Source of the DNA: CALBLZ01 sp041917855
GTDB taxonomy: Bacteria > Patescibacteriota > UBA1384 > CAILIB01
DNA: 8,707 nt
Direction of reading: 5' to 3'
Assembly (NCBI GenBank): GCA_041917855.1
Contig: JAYRWT010000025.1
Span: 1 to 8,707 of the forward strand
This document shows, one piece after another, positions 1 through 5,627 of this stretch. The notes beneath the pieces are model-generated. The model ran no database searches. It was not told where the DNA came from and saw nothing but the letters and a program-made list of their open reading frames with translations. A program made the position numbers and the translations under genes. Within the stretch, counting starts at the first letter, position 1, and each line of letters starts with the position of its first letter.

Positions 1-124
1 CCAAGGATGACACAACCTTAGTGACAGCGCCGCCTAGGATAAAACCGATGGCTAGGCCCATAACGCCTTGCTCCTGCACAAAGTCCATAAACTGCTCAAC
101 CAAGCCAAGTTTTTTTGTTGCCAT
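1..124 (-). CDS. mscL: MscL-family mechanosensitive channel, N-terminal fragment (runs off left edge)
   Basis: On the minus strand an ATG at 124 opens a reading frame of 41 codons that continues past base 1. The visible protein starts MATKKLGLVEQFMDFV and continues with GVMGLAIGFILGGAVTKVV. This matches the start of MscL: an amphipathic N-terminal helix, then the pore-lining first membrane helix rich in small residues (Gly/Ala), with the family's G-x-[IV]-[IL]-G-x-A-x-x-K-[IV]-V pattern and an SSL tail. MscL is a homopentameric inner-membrane channel that opens under membrane tension and protects cells from osmotic downshock. The start is supported by an AAGAGG ribosome site four bases upstream (plus-strand 129-134). 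The gene diverges from pyrG. Family assignment rests on about 40 residues only; the second membrane helix lies outside the window. Confidence 0.72.
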   Translation of the reverse strand, partial: MATKKLGLVEQFMDFVQEQGVMGLAIGFILGGAVTKVVSSL

Positions 125-157
125 ATAGCCTCTTACAAATAGGGTAGGATACTTACT

Positions 158-185
158 ACTGTATGCTTATTTTACAGAAGTGCAA
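158..185 (-). promoter_or_regulatory. Putative promoter of the mscL-like gene
   Basis: Read on the minus strand, TTGCAC (180-185) and TACAGT (158-163) lie 16 bases apart and resemble -35 and -10 hexamers. Initiation would fall near 151 and give a leader of roughly 27 bases that contains the AAGAGG ribosome site. The -35 box lies only a few bases from the -35 box of the divergent pyrG promoter, so the two polymerase sites would be nearly back to back. Confidence 0.45.
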
Positions 186-188
186 GAC

Positions 189-218
189 TTGTTTTGCGGT
201 GCTGCGCATTGCTAAAAT
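189..218 (+). promoter_or_regulatory. Putative pyrG promoter, extended -10, predicting a leaderless mRNA
   Basis: TTGTTT (189-194) and TAAAAT (213-218) are 18 bases apart, and TGC (210-212) immediately before the -10 makes it an extended -10 element. Initiation about seven bases beyond the -10 would fall on the A of the pyrG start codon at 225. There is no Shine-Dalgarno sequence between the -10 and the ATG, which fits a leaderless transcript. Confidence 0.55.
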
Positions 219-224
219 TGGCTA

Positions 225-1901
225 ATGGTACGAGTTCCTCGCACTATCGTAATCACCGGGGGTACTGTTTCTGGCATCGGCAAAGGGATTACAGCGGCGG
301 CACTTGGCAACCTGCTCATTCGGGCAGGTTTTTCAGTTTTTCCGGTTAAAGCTGACCCTTACTTAAACAGAGATGCCGGCACCATGAATCCTTTCCAGCA
401 TGGTGAGGTTTTTGTTACCGATGATGGTGCGGAAACTGACTTAGACTTAGGACATTACGAACGATTTTTGGATTGCAACGTAACCTCCCTCTCTAACTTT
501 ACGAGTGGCGCAGTTTTTCACTCAGTTATGGAGCTAGAACGTGAGGGTGAGTTCTTGGGCAAAACCATTCAGATTATTCCGCATGTTACCGATGAGATTA
601 AGCGGCGCATACGTTTGGCTCGGCAAAACTCGCACTGCGATATTTTAACCGTAGAAATCGGTGGTACGGTGGGGGATATTGAAGCTCAACCCTTCATTGA
701 GGCTGCCCGCCAGCTACGCCAAGAGGACCCTATTGGTCACGTGCTGAACCTGCATGTAGTAAAGATGGACTACATTTACCCCTCAGATGAGGGTAAAACT
801 AAGCCAATCCAGCATGCGGTAACTGCGGTGCGTGGCTATGGCCTGCAGCCAGACGTGCTGATCATCAGATGTAAGCGGCCAATAACGGTAGAGGAGTTAG
901 AAAAAATCAGCCTGTTTACCGGCGTGCGGCCTGAGTGTGTAATCGCTGCTCCCGATGCCGATAGTTTGTATGATATTCCAGAAATTATGGAAGCTCATGG
1001 CTTGGCCAAGGCAGTGCTCAGTTTCTTTGGGCTGTCTCCACAGCTTACTCCTACTGCCAAGCAGGTACGGGCAGACTGGAAGTGTGTTAGAGATCAGGTA
1101 AAGCAGCAAAAAACTGAGGTAAAAATAGGCTTAGTAGGGAAGTACCTAGACCAAGGAGATGCTTACCTATCTGTGGTAGAGGCAGTAGCGCATGCTGGGC
1201 TAGCTACGGGCACTAAAACCAAGGTGGTGCCGATTAGCGCGGAAAGTGAAACACTGGTACAAGACCTAGCTGCAGTAGACGGCATTATTGTGCCTGGTGG
1301 CTTTGGAGATCGGGGAGTTGATGGCAAAATTGAGGCAATTTCCTATGCTCGAACCAATCACCTTCCAATGCTTGGCATATGCTTGGGTCTGCAATTAACG
1401 GTGGTGGAGTATGCGCGTAACGTTATGGGTCTAGCCCAGGCAAATAGCACCGAGTTTGATCCTAAAACACCCGACCCCGTTATCGATTTTATTCCTGGCC
1501 AGGAAGCAATCCGGCGAAAAGGGGGCACGATGCGACTAGGTTCATACCCTGCCATCCTTAGTTCACAATCTTTGGCGGAAGCACTGTACACACAGTGGAC
1601 ACCAGAACTACTCGAGAAGAACGCGCAGGGTAAAGCGATTACTAGGGAGCGTCATCGTCACCGCTACGAGGTGCATCCTGAGTACATGGAGCGCCTAGAG
1701 GCGGCAGGACTACGTATCAGTGGCTTGTCACCAGACGGCAGTTTAGTGGAGTACGTAGAATTACCTCAAAATCAGCACCCATTCTTTATAGCCACTCAAG
1801 CTCACCCAGAATTTACGAGTAGGCCAACCCGGGCTCAGGCCTTATTTGCTGGGCTAGTGCAGGCTGCGTGCACCAGGAGCAGGGTGAGCAAAAACACTTG
1901 A
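225..1901 (+). CDS. pyrG: CTP synthase (glutamine-hydrolysing)
   Basis: Converts UTP to CTP using ATP and ammonia taken from glutamine; a cytosolic enzyme at the last step of pyrimidine ribonucleotide synthesis. The 558 residues cover the full usual length. The N-terminal synthetase half has the nucleotide loop GGTVSGIGKG (residues 12-21) and the near-invariant stretch GTMNPFQHGEVFVTDDGAET. The C-terminal class-I glutamine amidotransferase half has GGFGDRG, the nucleophile elbow GICLGLQ (Cys386) and the HPEF box (His527, Glu529), so the catalytic triad is complete. Two small departures from the commonest sequence are visible: the loop reads V-S-G-I-G where V-S-S-L-G is usual, and GGFGDRG has Asp where Tyr is usual. 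The ATG at 225 fits the leaderless promoter just upstream and the family N-terminus. The gene stands alone; the next promoter overlaps its TGA stop. Confidence 0.97.
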   Translation: MVRVPRTIVITGGTVSGIGKGITAAALGNLLIRAGFSVFPVKADPYLNRDAGTMNPFQHGEVFVTDDGAETDLDLGHYERFLDCNVTSLSNFTSGAVFHSVMELEREGEFLGKTIQIIPHVTDEIKRRIRLARQNSHCDILTVEIGGTVGDIEAQPFIEAARQLRQEDPIGHVLNLHVVKMDYIYPSDEGKTKPIQHAVTAVRGYGLQPDVLIIRCKRPITVEELEKISLFTGVRPECVIAAPDADSLYDIPEIMEAHGLAKAVLSFFGLSPQLTPTAKQVRADWKCVRDQVKQQKTEVKIGLVGKYLDQGDAYLSVVEAVAHAGLATGTKTKVVPISAESETLVQDLAAVDGIIVPGGFGDRGVDGKIEAISYARTNHLPMLGICLGLQLTVVEYARNVMGLAQANSTEFDPKTPDPVIDFIPGQEAIRRKGGTMRLGSYPAILSSQSLAEALYTQWTPELLEKNAQGKAITRERHRHRYEVHPEYMERLEAAGLRISGLSPDGSLVEYVELPQNQHPFFIATQAHPEFTSRPTRAQALFAGLVQAACTRSRVSKNT

Positions 1902-1926
1902 TTAAACCTTATTTTGTTGGTACAGT
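1898..1926 (+). promoter_or_regulatory. Putative rpsB-tsf promoter overlapping the pyrG stop
   Basis: TTGATT (1898-1903) and TACAGT (1921-1926) are separated by exactly 17 bases, with TG at 1918-1919 forming an extended -10. The -35 box overlaps the pyrG stop codon (1899-1901). Initiation near 1933 would give the rpsB mRNA a leader of about 138 bases, unusually long for this window. Confidence 0.5.
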
Positions 1927-1973
1927 GACCAGAGCGATTAGGCCTAGCCTCTCTCGTATTTACCCATAACAAT

Positions 1974-2103
1974 CCGGCCGGTAGGAGCGCTTTCTCCTGG
2001 CAGCTTGCTGCTTACGAAGCGTTGCGATCACCAGCCGAATCGCCTTCATCTGAAGGCAAAGGAGCAATTCATGGCAATCCCAGCCATTCCTTCTCTGAAG
2101 GAA
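1974..2103 (+). promoter_or_regulatory. Hairpin-rich rpsB leader and start region, possible S2 autoregulatory element
   Basis: Several short inverted repeats run in series: CCGGCCGG (1974-1981); AGGAG with CTCCT (1983-1987/1994-1998); GCAGC with GCTGC (2000-2004/2007-2011); GCGAT with ATCGC (2024-2028/2039-2043); GCCTTC with GAAGGC (2042-2047/2052-2057); and, inside rpsB, TTCCTTC with GAAGGAA (2087-2093/2097-2103). The last two share the core CCTTC...GAAGG and bracket the ribosome site (GGAG, 2061-2064) and the ATG (2071), so their arms can pair with each other instead. TCCTT (2088-2092) also complements AAGGA of the ribosome site (2059-2063). S2 is known to repress its own operon in other bacteria. 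Use of this particular structure is my inference. Confidence 0.4.
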
Positions 2104-3108
2104 CTCATGGAGTCTGGCGTGCATTTTGGGCACGCATCTGGAAAGTGGCACCCAAAGATGGCGCCGTATATTTTTTGTACTCGCGACCACCTACACATTA
2201 TCAATCTGGAGAAAACTCAGGAGCAGCTTAAGGCTGTACTGCCAGTTCTGCAGGACCGTATTCGCTCTGGTAAAAGCATTGTGCTCGTTGGTACCAAAAA
2301 GCAGGTAGCACCGCTGATTAGCGAAATGGCTGAGCGCCTAGGCATTCCCTATGTGAACGAACGCTGGCTTGGAGGTACCCTGACCAATTTTGGTCAAATG
2401 ATGCAGAGTATTGCTCGCATGAAGCGCTCAGAAGAAATTCTGAACACCGACGAAGCAGCTAAGATGATCAAGAAAGAGCGTGTCATGCTCCAGTCAGAAC
2501 TTAAGCGCATGCATGCCAAGTTTGGTGGTCTACGCGACTTCAAGAAAAAGCCAGATGTACTCTTTGTGGTAGATCCATCGTACGAGCACAATGCCGTACG
2601 CGAGGCTCGTTTTGAAGGCGTTGAAATCTTTGCCCTTGTTGACACCAACACCAACCCAGACCTGGTAGACCACGTAATTCCTACCAACGATGATGGTCCA
2701 AAGGCACTCAAGCTCATGCTTGGTTTGATTGAAGAAACTATTGCTGAAGGCCAGAAGCTGATTTCTGTTGAGGGACCTGCCTCCACAGAAAAAGTAGCTG
2801 ACGTTGCAGTTGATACCGATCAGCTAGAAGTGATTGAGGATAAGCTTGAGAACGAAAACTCTGCCAAAAAGATGAAGGCAGCTGCCGCCCACGAAGAGCG
2901 TGAAGAAAAAAAGAAGCTCAAAGAAATGAAGGACGAGGTTGAGGCAGAAGATGCTTCAGACACCATGCCATCTCCTGAAGAAATGAAGACTGAGCTAAAA
3001 GAAGAACTAAAAGAAGAGCTGATTGATCTAGAAGAAAAGATCGCAGAAGAAGCAGCTGAGGATGAAGAAGAGACAACTAAGAACAAAAAAGTAAAAGAGG
3101 AGGAGTAA
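2071..3108 (+). CDS. rpsB: 30S ribosomal protein S2 with long charged C-terminal tail
   Basis: S2 binds the back of the small subunit near the head-body junction and is needed for S1 recruitment and initiation in many bacteria. The ATG at 2071 is preceded by GGAG six bases upstream and gives the typical start MAIPAIPSLKELMESGVHFG. An open frame extends further 5' but lacks S2 sequence. Hallmarks follow in order: GVHFGH, the W-H-P-K-M box, NERWLGGTLTNF, K-K-P-D-V-L-F-V-V-D, and D-T-N-x-[ND]-P-x-x-[IV]-D-x-x-I-P-x-N-D-D. The core ends near residue 230. About 115 more residues follow, rich in Glu and Lys, with helical heptad-like LKEELKEEL; E. coli S2 is about 240 residues in total. The tail is encoded by a strongly purine-biased strand including a tandem 12-base repeat (2995-3018). 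The gene overlaps tsf by one base (TAATG). Confidence 0.97.
   Translation: MAIPAIPSLKELMESGVHFGHASGKWHPKMAPYIFCTRDHLHIINLEKTQEQLKAVLPVLQDRIRSGKSIVLVGTKKQVAPLISEMAERLGIPYVNERWLGGTLTNFGQMMQSIARMKRSEEILNTDEAAKMIKKERVMLQSELKRMHAKFGGLRDFKKKPDVLFVVDPSYEHNAVREARFEGVEIFALVDTNTNPDLVDHVIPTNDDGPKALKLMLGLIEETIAEGQKLISVEGPASTEKVADVAVDTDQLEVIEDKLENENSAKKMKAAAAHEEREEKKKLKEMKDEVEAEDASDTMPSPEEMKTELKEELKEELIDLEEKIAEEAAEDEEETTKNKKVKEEE
2995..3018 (+). repeat. Tandem 12-base repeat in the rpsB tail
   Basis: CTAAAAGAAGAA is followed directly by CTAAAAGAAGAG and encodes LKEE twice. This in-frame duplication within the purine-rich tail suggests that the tail can lengthen or shorten by slippage. Confidence 0.75.
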
Positions 3109-3563
3109 TGGCAGATTACACAACCGCTGACATTGCTGAACTGCGTGAGCAGACCAGTATGGGGCTAATGGATGTAAAAAAGGCACTCGACGAAGCAAAG
3201 GGTGACAAAAAGAAGGCGCTTGAGCTACTAAAGGAGCGCGGCGCAGAGATCATGGAGAAAAAAGCTGACCGTACAGCGGCTCAGGGCCTAATCGACACCT
3301 ACACACACGGCGGTCGCATTGGTGTGGTGATCGAGGTAAACTGCGAAACCGACTTTGTATCGCGTGGCGATGACTTTAAGAACTTTGTGCACGATCTTGC
3401 TATGCAGGTAGCGGCCATGGCCCCAGCAAGTGTAGAAGAGCTCTTGGAGCAGGACTCAATCAAGGGTGGTGGTACCGTTGCTCAAATGCTTAGCACCGTT
3501 ACCGGAAAGCTTGGTGAAAAAATTGTGATTAAGCGTTTCGAGCGCATGGCGCTTGGCGAGTAA
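3108..3563 (+). CDS. tsf: Elongation factor Ts, compact form
   Basis: EF-Ts is the guanine nucleotide exchange factor for EF-Tu. The 151-residue protein opens with the UBA-like helical domain (residues 1-55: LREQTSMGLMDVKKAL, then the LKERG end). It continues into the core with V-N-C-E-T-D-F-V; the TDFV element at 81-84 is the segment that contacts EF-Tu. It ends with GEKIVIKRFER. The second core repeat and coiled-coil insertion found in the roughly 280-residue E. coli protein are missing, so it is shorter even than the Thermus-type form of about 200 residues. The start ATG overlaps the rpsB stop and is preceded by a purine-rich GAGGAGGAG ribosome site inside rpsB, so translation is probably coupled. 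An intrinsic terminator follows the stop by about 25 bases. Confidence 0.95.
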   Translation: MADYTTADIAELREQTSMGLMDVKKALDEAKGDKKKALELLKERGAEIMEKKADRTAAQGLIDTYTHGGRIGVVIEVNCETDFVSRGDDFKNFVHDLAMQVAAMAPASVEELLEQDSIKGGGTVAQMLSTVTGKLGEKIVIKRFERMALGE

Positions 3564-3587
3564 TTGGTGCAGACCAGTACTGCAAAC

Positions 3588-3615
3588 AAAAACCCGGGTT
3601 ACTCCGGGTTTTTTT
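3588..3615 (+). terminator. Intrinsic terminator of rpsB-tsf
   Basis: AACCCGG (3591-3597) pairs with CCGGGTT (3604-3610) around a GTTACT loop. The right arm runs into seven T residues (3609-3615), with A residues flanking the left arm, so the stem can extend. This is a classic GC hairpin with U-tract. Confidence 0.9.
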
Positions 3616-3637
3616 GCTAGCATTATGTTTGGCATCG

Positions 3638-3646
3638 TGCTAGGAT
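3638..3646 (+). promoter_or_regulatory. Extended -10 element before the 101-residue ORF
   Basis: TGC-TAGGAT matches the extended -10 seen before uvrC exactly. No good -35 is visible 16-18 bases upstream, where the end of the terminator region lies. Initiation would fall near 3653, which excludes the TTG at 3648 as a start and points to ATG 3669. Confidence 0.42.
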
Positions 3647-3668
3647 TTTGCCATTCGATGGTGTAGAT

Positions 3669-3974
3669 ATGAATACATTATTAGCAGCATACGATTCGCT
3701 GGCGGTAGGCCGTGTACGGCGCCGAGCAACGAGCACTTCCGCACCTTCAGGCCCGGCACCACATGTAGTGGTTCTTGGTCTCGACATTACCCAACGCCTA
3801 CTGGACTCCTTTGACTGCCTAGCTCAAGTGTCGGGCGGACGAGCTCGCCCTGTTAAGCCCGAACCATCTCGTGAAGAACTGGTAACGGCATACGGCGAAG
3901 TATTCGTACTTGAGACTGAACAGGCTATGCAGTTCATGCTCCCGGCTACCGACCAATATCTGCTACCAGCCTAG
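3669..3974 (+). CDS. Hypothetical protein, 101 residues, family not recognised
   Basis: I do not recognise this protein. The ATG at 3669 gives MNTLLAAYDSLAVGRVRRR, followed by a Ser/Thr/Pro/Ala-rich linker (about 20-31), a hydrophobic strand HVVVLGLDITQRLLDSF (about 32-48), a basic Pro-containing stretch (GRARPVKPEPSREEL), and an acidic C-terminal part ending in LLPA. There is no signal peptide, membrane helix or clear metal motif, and only one Cys. An in-frame TTG at 3648 is possible but would lie upstream of the predicted transcription start. Ribosome-site support is poor. ATG-GTG-TAG at 3658-3666 lies just before the chosen start in another frame. The gene lies between the tsf terminator and a long hairpin, so it is probably its own transcription unit in the slot where pyrH usually sits. 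Codon usage looks natural, which supports a real gene. Confidence 0.55.
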   Translation: MNTLLAAYDSLAVGRVRRRATSTSAPSGPAPHVVVLGLDITQRLLDSFDCLAQVSGGRARPVKPEPSREELVTAYGEVFVLETEQAMQFMLPATDQYLLPA

Positions 3975-3991
3975 CTGCTAGCCCTAACACC

Positions 3992-4022
3992 TGCGGCACT
4001 TCCTAGATCAGGAGGTGCCGTA
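3992..4022 (+). terminator. Long 13-bp hairpin without a U-tract
   Basis: TGCGGCACTTCCT (3992-4004) pairs with AGGAGGTGCCGTA (4010-4022) around the loop AGATC, with two G-U pairs. It lies 17 bases after the hypothetical gene. It could be a mRNA 3' end or an attenuating element. The lack of a T run argues against a standard intrinsic terminator, so the type is tentative. The right arm carries a perfect Shine-Dalgarno sequence (AGGAGGTG). Confidence 0.45.
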
Positions 4023-4040
4023 CTGCATGTGGGTGATGTG

Positions 4041-4055
4041 AGGTGGGGCTCACCT
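4041..4055 (+). repeat. Short inverted repeat upstream of the ThyX-like gene
   Basis: AGGTG (4041-4045) and CACCT (4051-4055) flank GGGCT. The repeat lies immediately before the candidate promoter at 4058-4085 and could be a small operator or a chance hairpin. Confidence 0.3.
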
Positions 4056-4057
4056 GA

Positions 4058-4085
4058 TTGCGTTTGTTTAGATTTTAGCTAGTAT
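4058..4085 (+). promoter_or_regulatory. Putative promoter of the ThyX-like gene
   Basis: TTGCGT (4058-4063) and TAGTAT (4080-4085) are 16 bases apart. Initiation near 4092 would place both the TTG at 4109 and the ATG at 4130 on the transcript. The match is moderate and there is no TG extension. Confidence 0.38.
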
Positions 4086-4129
4086 TGCTGCCGTAGAGGG
4101 GTGACCCTTTGACAACGGAGAAGACAGAT

Positions 4130-5512
4130 ATGAAAGCAACACTTGTTCAGGTTGCGCCCACAAAGGCTGCAACCAAGAAAGGACGCAGGGCGCTACCACC
4201 GGAGCTACTTGGTTCGGTTGGAGCGCGCTACTCACGCTCAGATGAAGGCCTGGAAGGCATCATGGCCAAAATCGACACCCTCGATCCTGAGAAGTCGATC
4301 GACTCGATCTTTAGGCAGGTTGACTTTGGTCACCGGTCGATCACAGACATGGCTGGGGCCGCTGTCTTTGTTGACGGCGTATCCCTGCACCTTGCCTACG
4401 AGGTTTGGGCTCAGGTGCAGACTGCGGCTGGGCAAGAAACTTCAACTCGCTACGTGCGCATTAAGCCGGAAGGATTAATTGATCCTGAGAGGCTTGGCAT
4501 TCCTGCACGCAAGCGTCAAGCTTGGCACGAGCACACAGCCGAGTGTTTCAATCTCTATACGCAGGCAGTGAGCTACTGGGAGTCGCTCGCTCGTGAGCAT
4601 CCTGAGTATGCTCGACTGCCACAGTCGGTGCTGGAGGATACGAGCGAAGCGGGCATAAAGAAGCGCAAGCGGATGGAGCGCAACTTTGCATTCGATCGCT
4701 CGCGCTATTTCTTGCCGGTTGGCTGTGCGACGAATGTCATGCTGATTATGTCCGGACGTGCATGGGTGGAGCTGCTCCAGTTCCTGCTCTCACATTACCT
4801 ACCTGAAGCGTGCGAGCTCGGTGAAAAGATTCGAGCTGAGTTGGAACTCTCGATTCCGCGCTCTATCAAGCACGGCGTGAAGCAACACACCACCACGCTT
4901 GGCCTGACGGACGAGTTCGAGGACTGGATGGAGCAGGCGAGACGCATGCCAACGTTTCCTGCAGAGAGCCGGGAGCCCTTCTTGGAGGTGTTCCCGCCAT
5001 CTGACGTAGACGAAGGAGCGATCTGCGCTGGTCTTGAGCGACGCGAGCATCGCTACGCCTGGTTTGGTAAGCCGGTCAAGCGAACCGCTGTACGGTTTGG
5101 GTGGCCGGCCGCAGCACTGGCCGAGATTCGGGATCTTAACCGCCATAGGACTGGCAGCAAGTACTGCCCCCTGGTGCCACAGGGTTTCTATGGTGCGTTT
5201 GACCAGTGCCCTCCTGGGCTGGAGCAGGGATACGAGCAACTCATTACACGTGGCATGGAGCTCTCACGGGTCATGCTGGAAATGCTCAAAGAGGCTGATA
5301 CAACACATGTGTACTGGGGACTGCTCGGCACGGAGTTTCCTTTTGAACACACCACTACCCTCGACAAGGCCATCTACGAGTGGGAGCTGCGTACCGGCAC
5401 GGGCGCTCACTACAAGTACGCTGACATGGTGCGGGGAGTCCTCGGACTCTTCTATACGCGCTATCCTAAAACCAAAGGCCTGATCCACGAAGGCCAAGCA
5501 GAGCCGGAGTAA
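4130..5512 (+). CDS. thyX: Tandem-domain ThyX-like flavin-dependent thymidylate synthase
   Basis: ThyX methylates dUMP to dTMP using methylene-tetrahydrofolate and FAD/NADPH. Classical ThyX is a homotetramer of about 220-250 residues. This protein has about 460 and reads as two ThyX-like halves. Half 1 (about 45-250) has GHRSITDMAG (67-76), a GVS element, and QETSTRYVR (102-110), equivalent to the family S-x-R-Y end of the signature; the RHR part is replaced by Q-V-Q (95-97). Half 2 (about 310-450) has NRHRTGSKY (337-345) with RHR intact but no S-x-R-Y, then ELRTGTGAHYKY. A two-domain ThyX is known in Chlamydia. I chose ATG 4130 (GGAG nine bases upstream); an in-frame TTG at 4109, behind GAGGGG, would add seven residues. 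The gene appears more GC-rich than pyrG or frr and has its own terminator. Confidence 0.85.
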   Translation: MKATLVQVAPTKAATKKGRRALPPELLGSVGARYSRSDEGLEGIMAKIDTLDPEKSIDSIFRQVDFGHRSITDMAGAAVFVDGVSLHLAYEVWAQVQTAAGQETSTRYVRIKPEGLIDPERLGIPARKRQAWHEHTAECFNLYTQAVSYWESLAREHPEYARLPQSVLEDTSEAGIKKRKRMERNFAFDRSRYFLPVGCATNVMLIMSGRAWVELLQFLLSHYLPEACELGEKIRAELELSIPRSIKHGVKQHTTTLGLTDEFEDWMEQARRMPTFPAESREPFLEVFPPSDVDEGAICAGLERREHRYAWFGKPVKRTAVRFGWPAAALAEIRDLNRHRTGSKYCPLVPQGFYGAFDQCPPGLEQGYEQLITRGMELSRVMLEMLKEADTTHVYWGLLGTEFPFEHTTTLDKAIYEWELRTGTGAHYKYADMVRGVLGLFYTRYPKTKGLIHEGQAEPE

Positions 5513-5530
5513 CGCCCGACTCTTCCACTT

Positions 5531-5571
5531 GCCCCGACTCTTGCTAACGCGAGGGCTGGGGCTCGTTTTTT
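5531..5571 (+). terminator. Strong intrinsic terminator after the ThyX-like gene
   Basis: The arms at 5531-5544 (GCCCCGACTCTTGC) and 5549-5562 (GCGAGGGCTGGGGC) form a 14-position stem with three G-U pairs and one mismatch around the loop TAAC. TCG and six T residues (5566-5571) follow. It separates the ThyX-like gene from frr. Confidence 0.9.
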
Positions 5572-5582
5572 ATTACTCAGCT

Positions 5583-5591
5583 TGCTATAGT
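5583..5591 (+). promoter_or_regulatory. Extended -10 element of the frr operon
   Basis: TGC-TATAGT is a good extended -10. The spacing to any -35 runs into the terminator T-tract (best candidate TCGTTT at 5563-5568), so the -35 is weak. Initiation near 5598 would give a leader of about 30 bases, with no clear Shine-Dalgarno sequence before ATG 5628. Confidence 0.5.
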
Positions 5592-5627
5592 TAGCGCAAT
5601 TAAGAACCGTAAGTACTGTGCGTATAT

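Noticed and set aside
2005..2070. Longer rpsB reading with 22 extra N-terminal residues
   Set aside because: The extra residues do not resemble S2, the GGAG site is correctly placed for ATG 2071, and the region is a hairpin-rich leader.
1902..2070. tRNA or small RNA gene in the pyrG-rpsB spacer
   Set aside because: The hairpins do not form a cloverleaf and there is no TTCGA T-loop or acceptor pairing; a 5' leader of rpsB is the simpler reading.
2820..3086. Minus-strand Ser-rich ORF of 88 residues
   Set aside because: It is the antisense of the Glu/Lys-rich rpsB tail; the Ser/Phe bias is a by-product of GAA/AAG codons.
3648..3668. TTG start for the hypothetical protein
   Set aside because: It lies upstream of the transcription start predicted from TAGGAT at 3641-3646; ATG 3669 is the better start, though not proven.
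4799..5239. Minus-strand 146-residue ORF, and other overlapping ORFs in the ThyX-like gene
   Set aside because: They lie wholly inside a gene with clear family motifs and show no family signature, ribosome site or promoter of their own.
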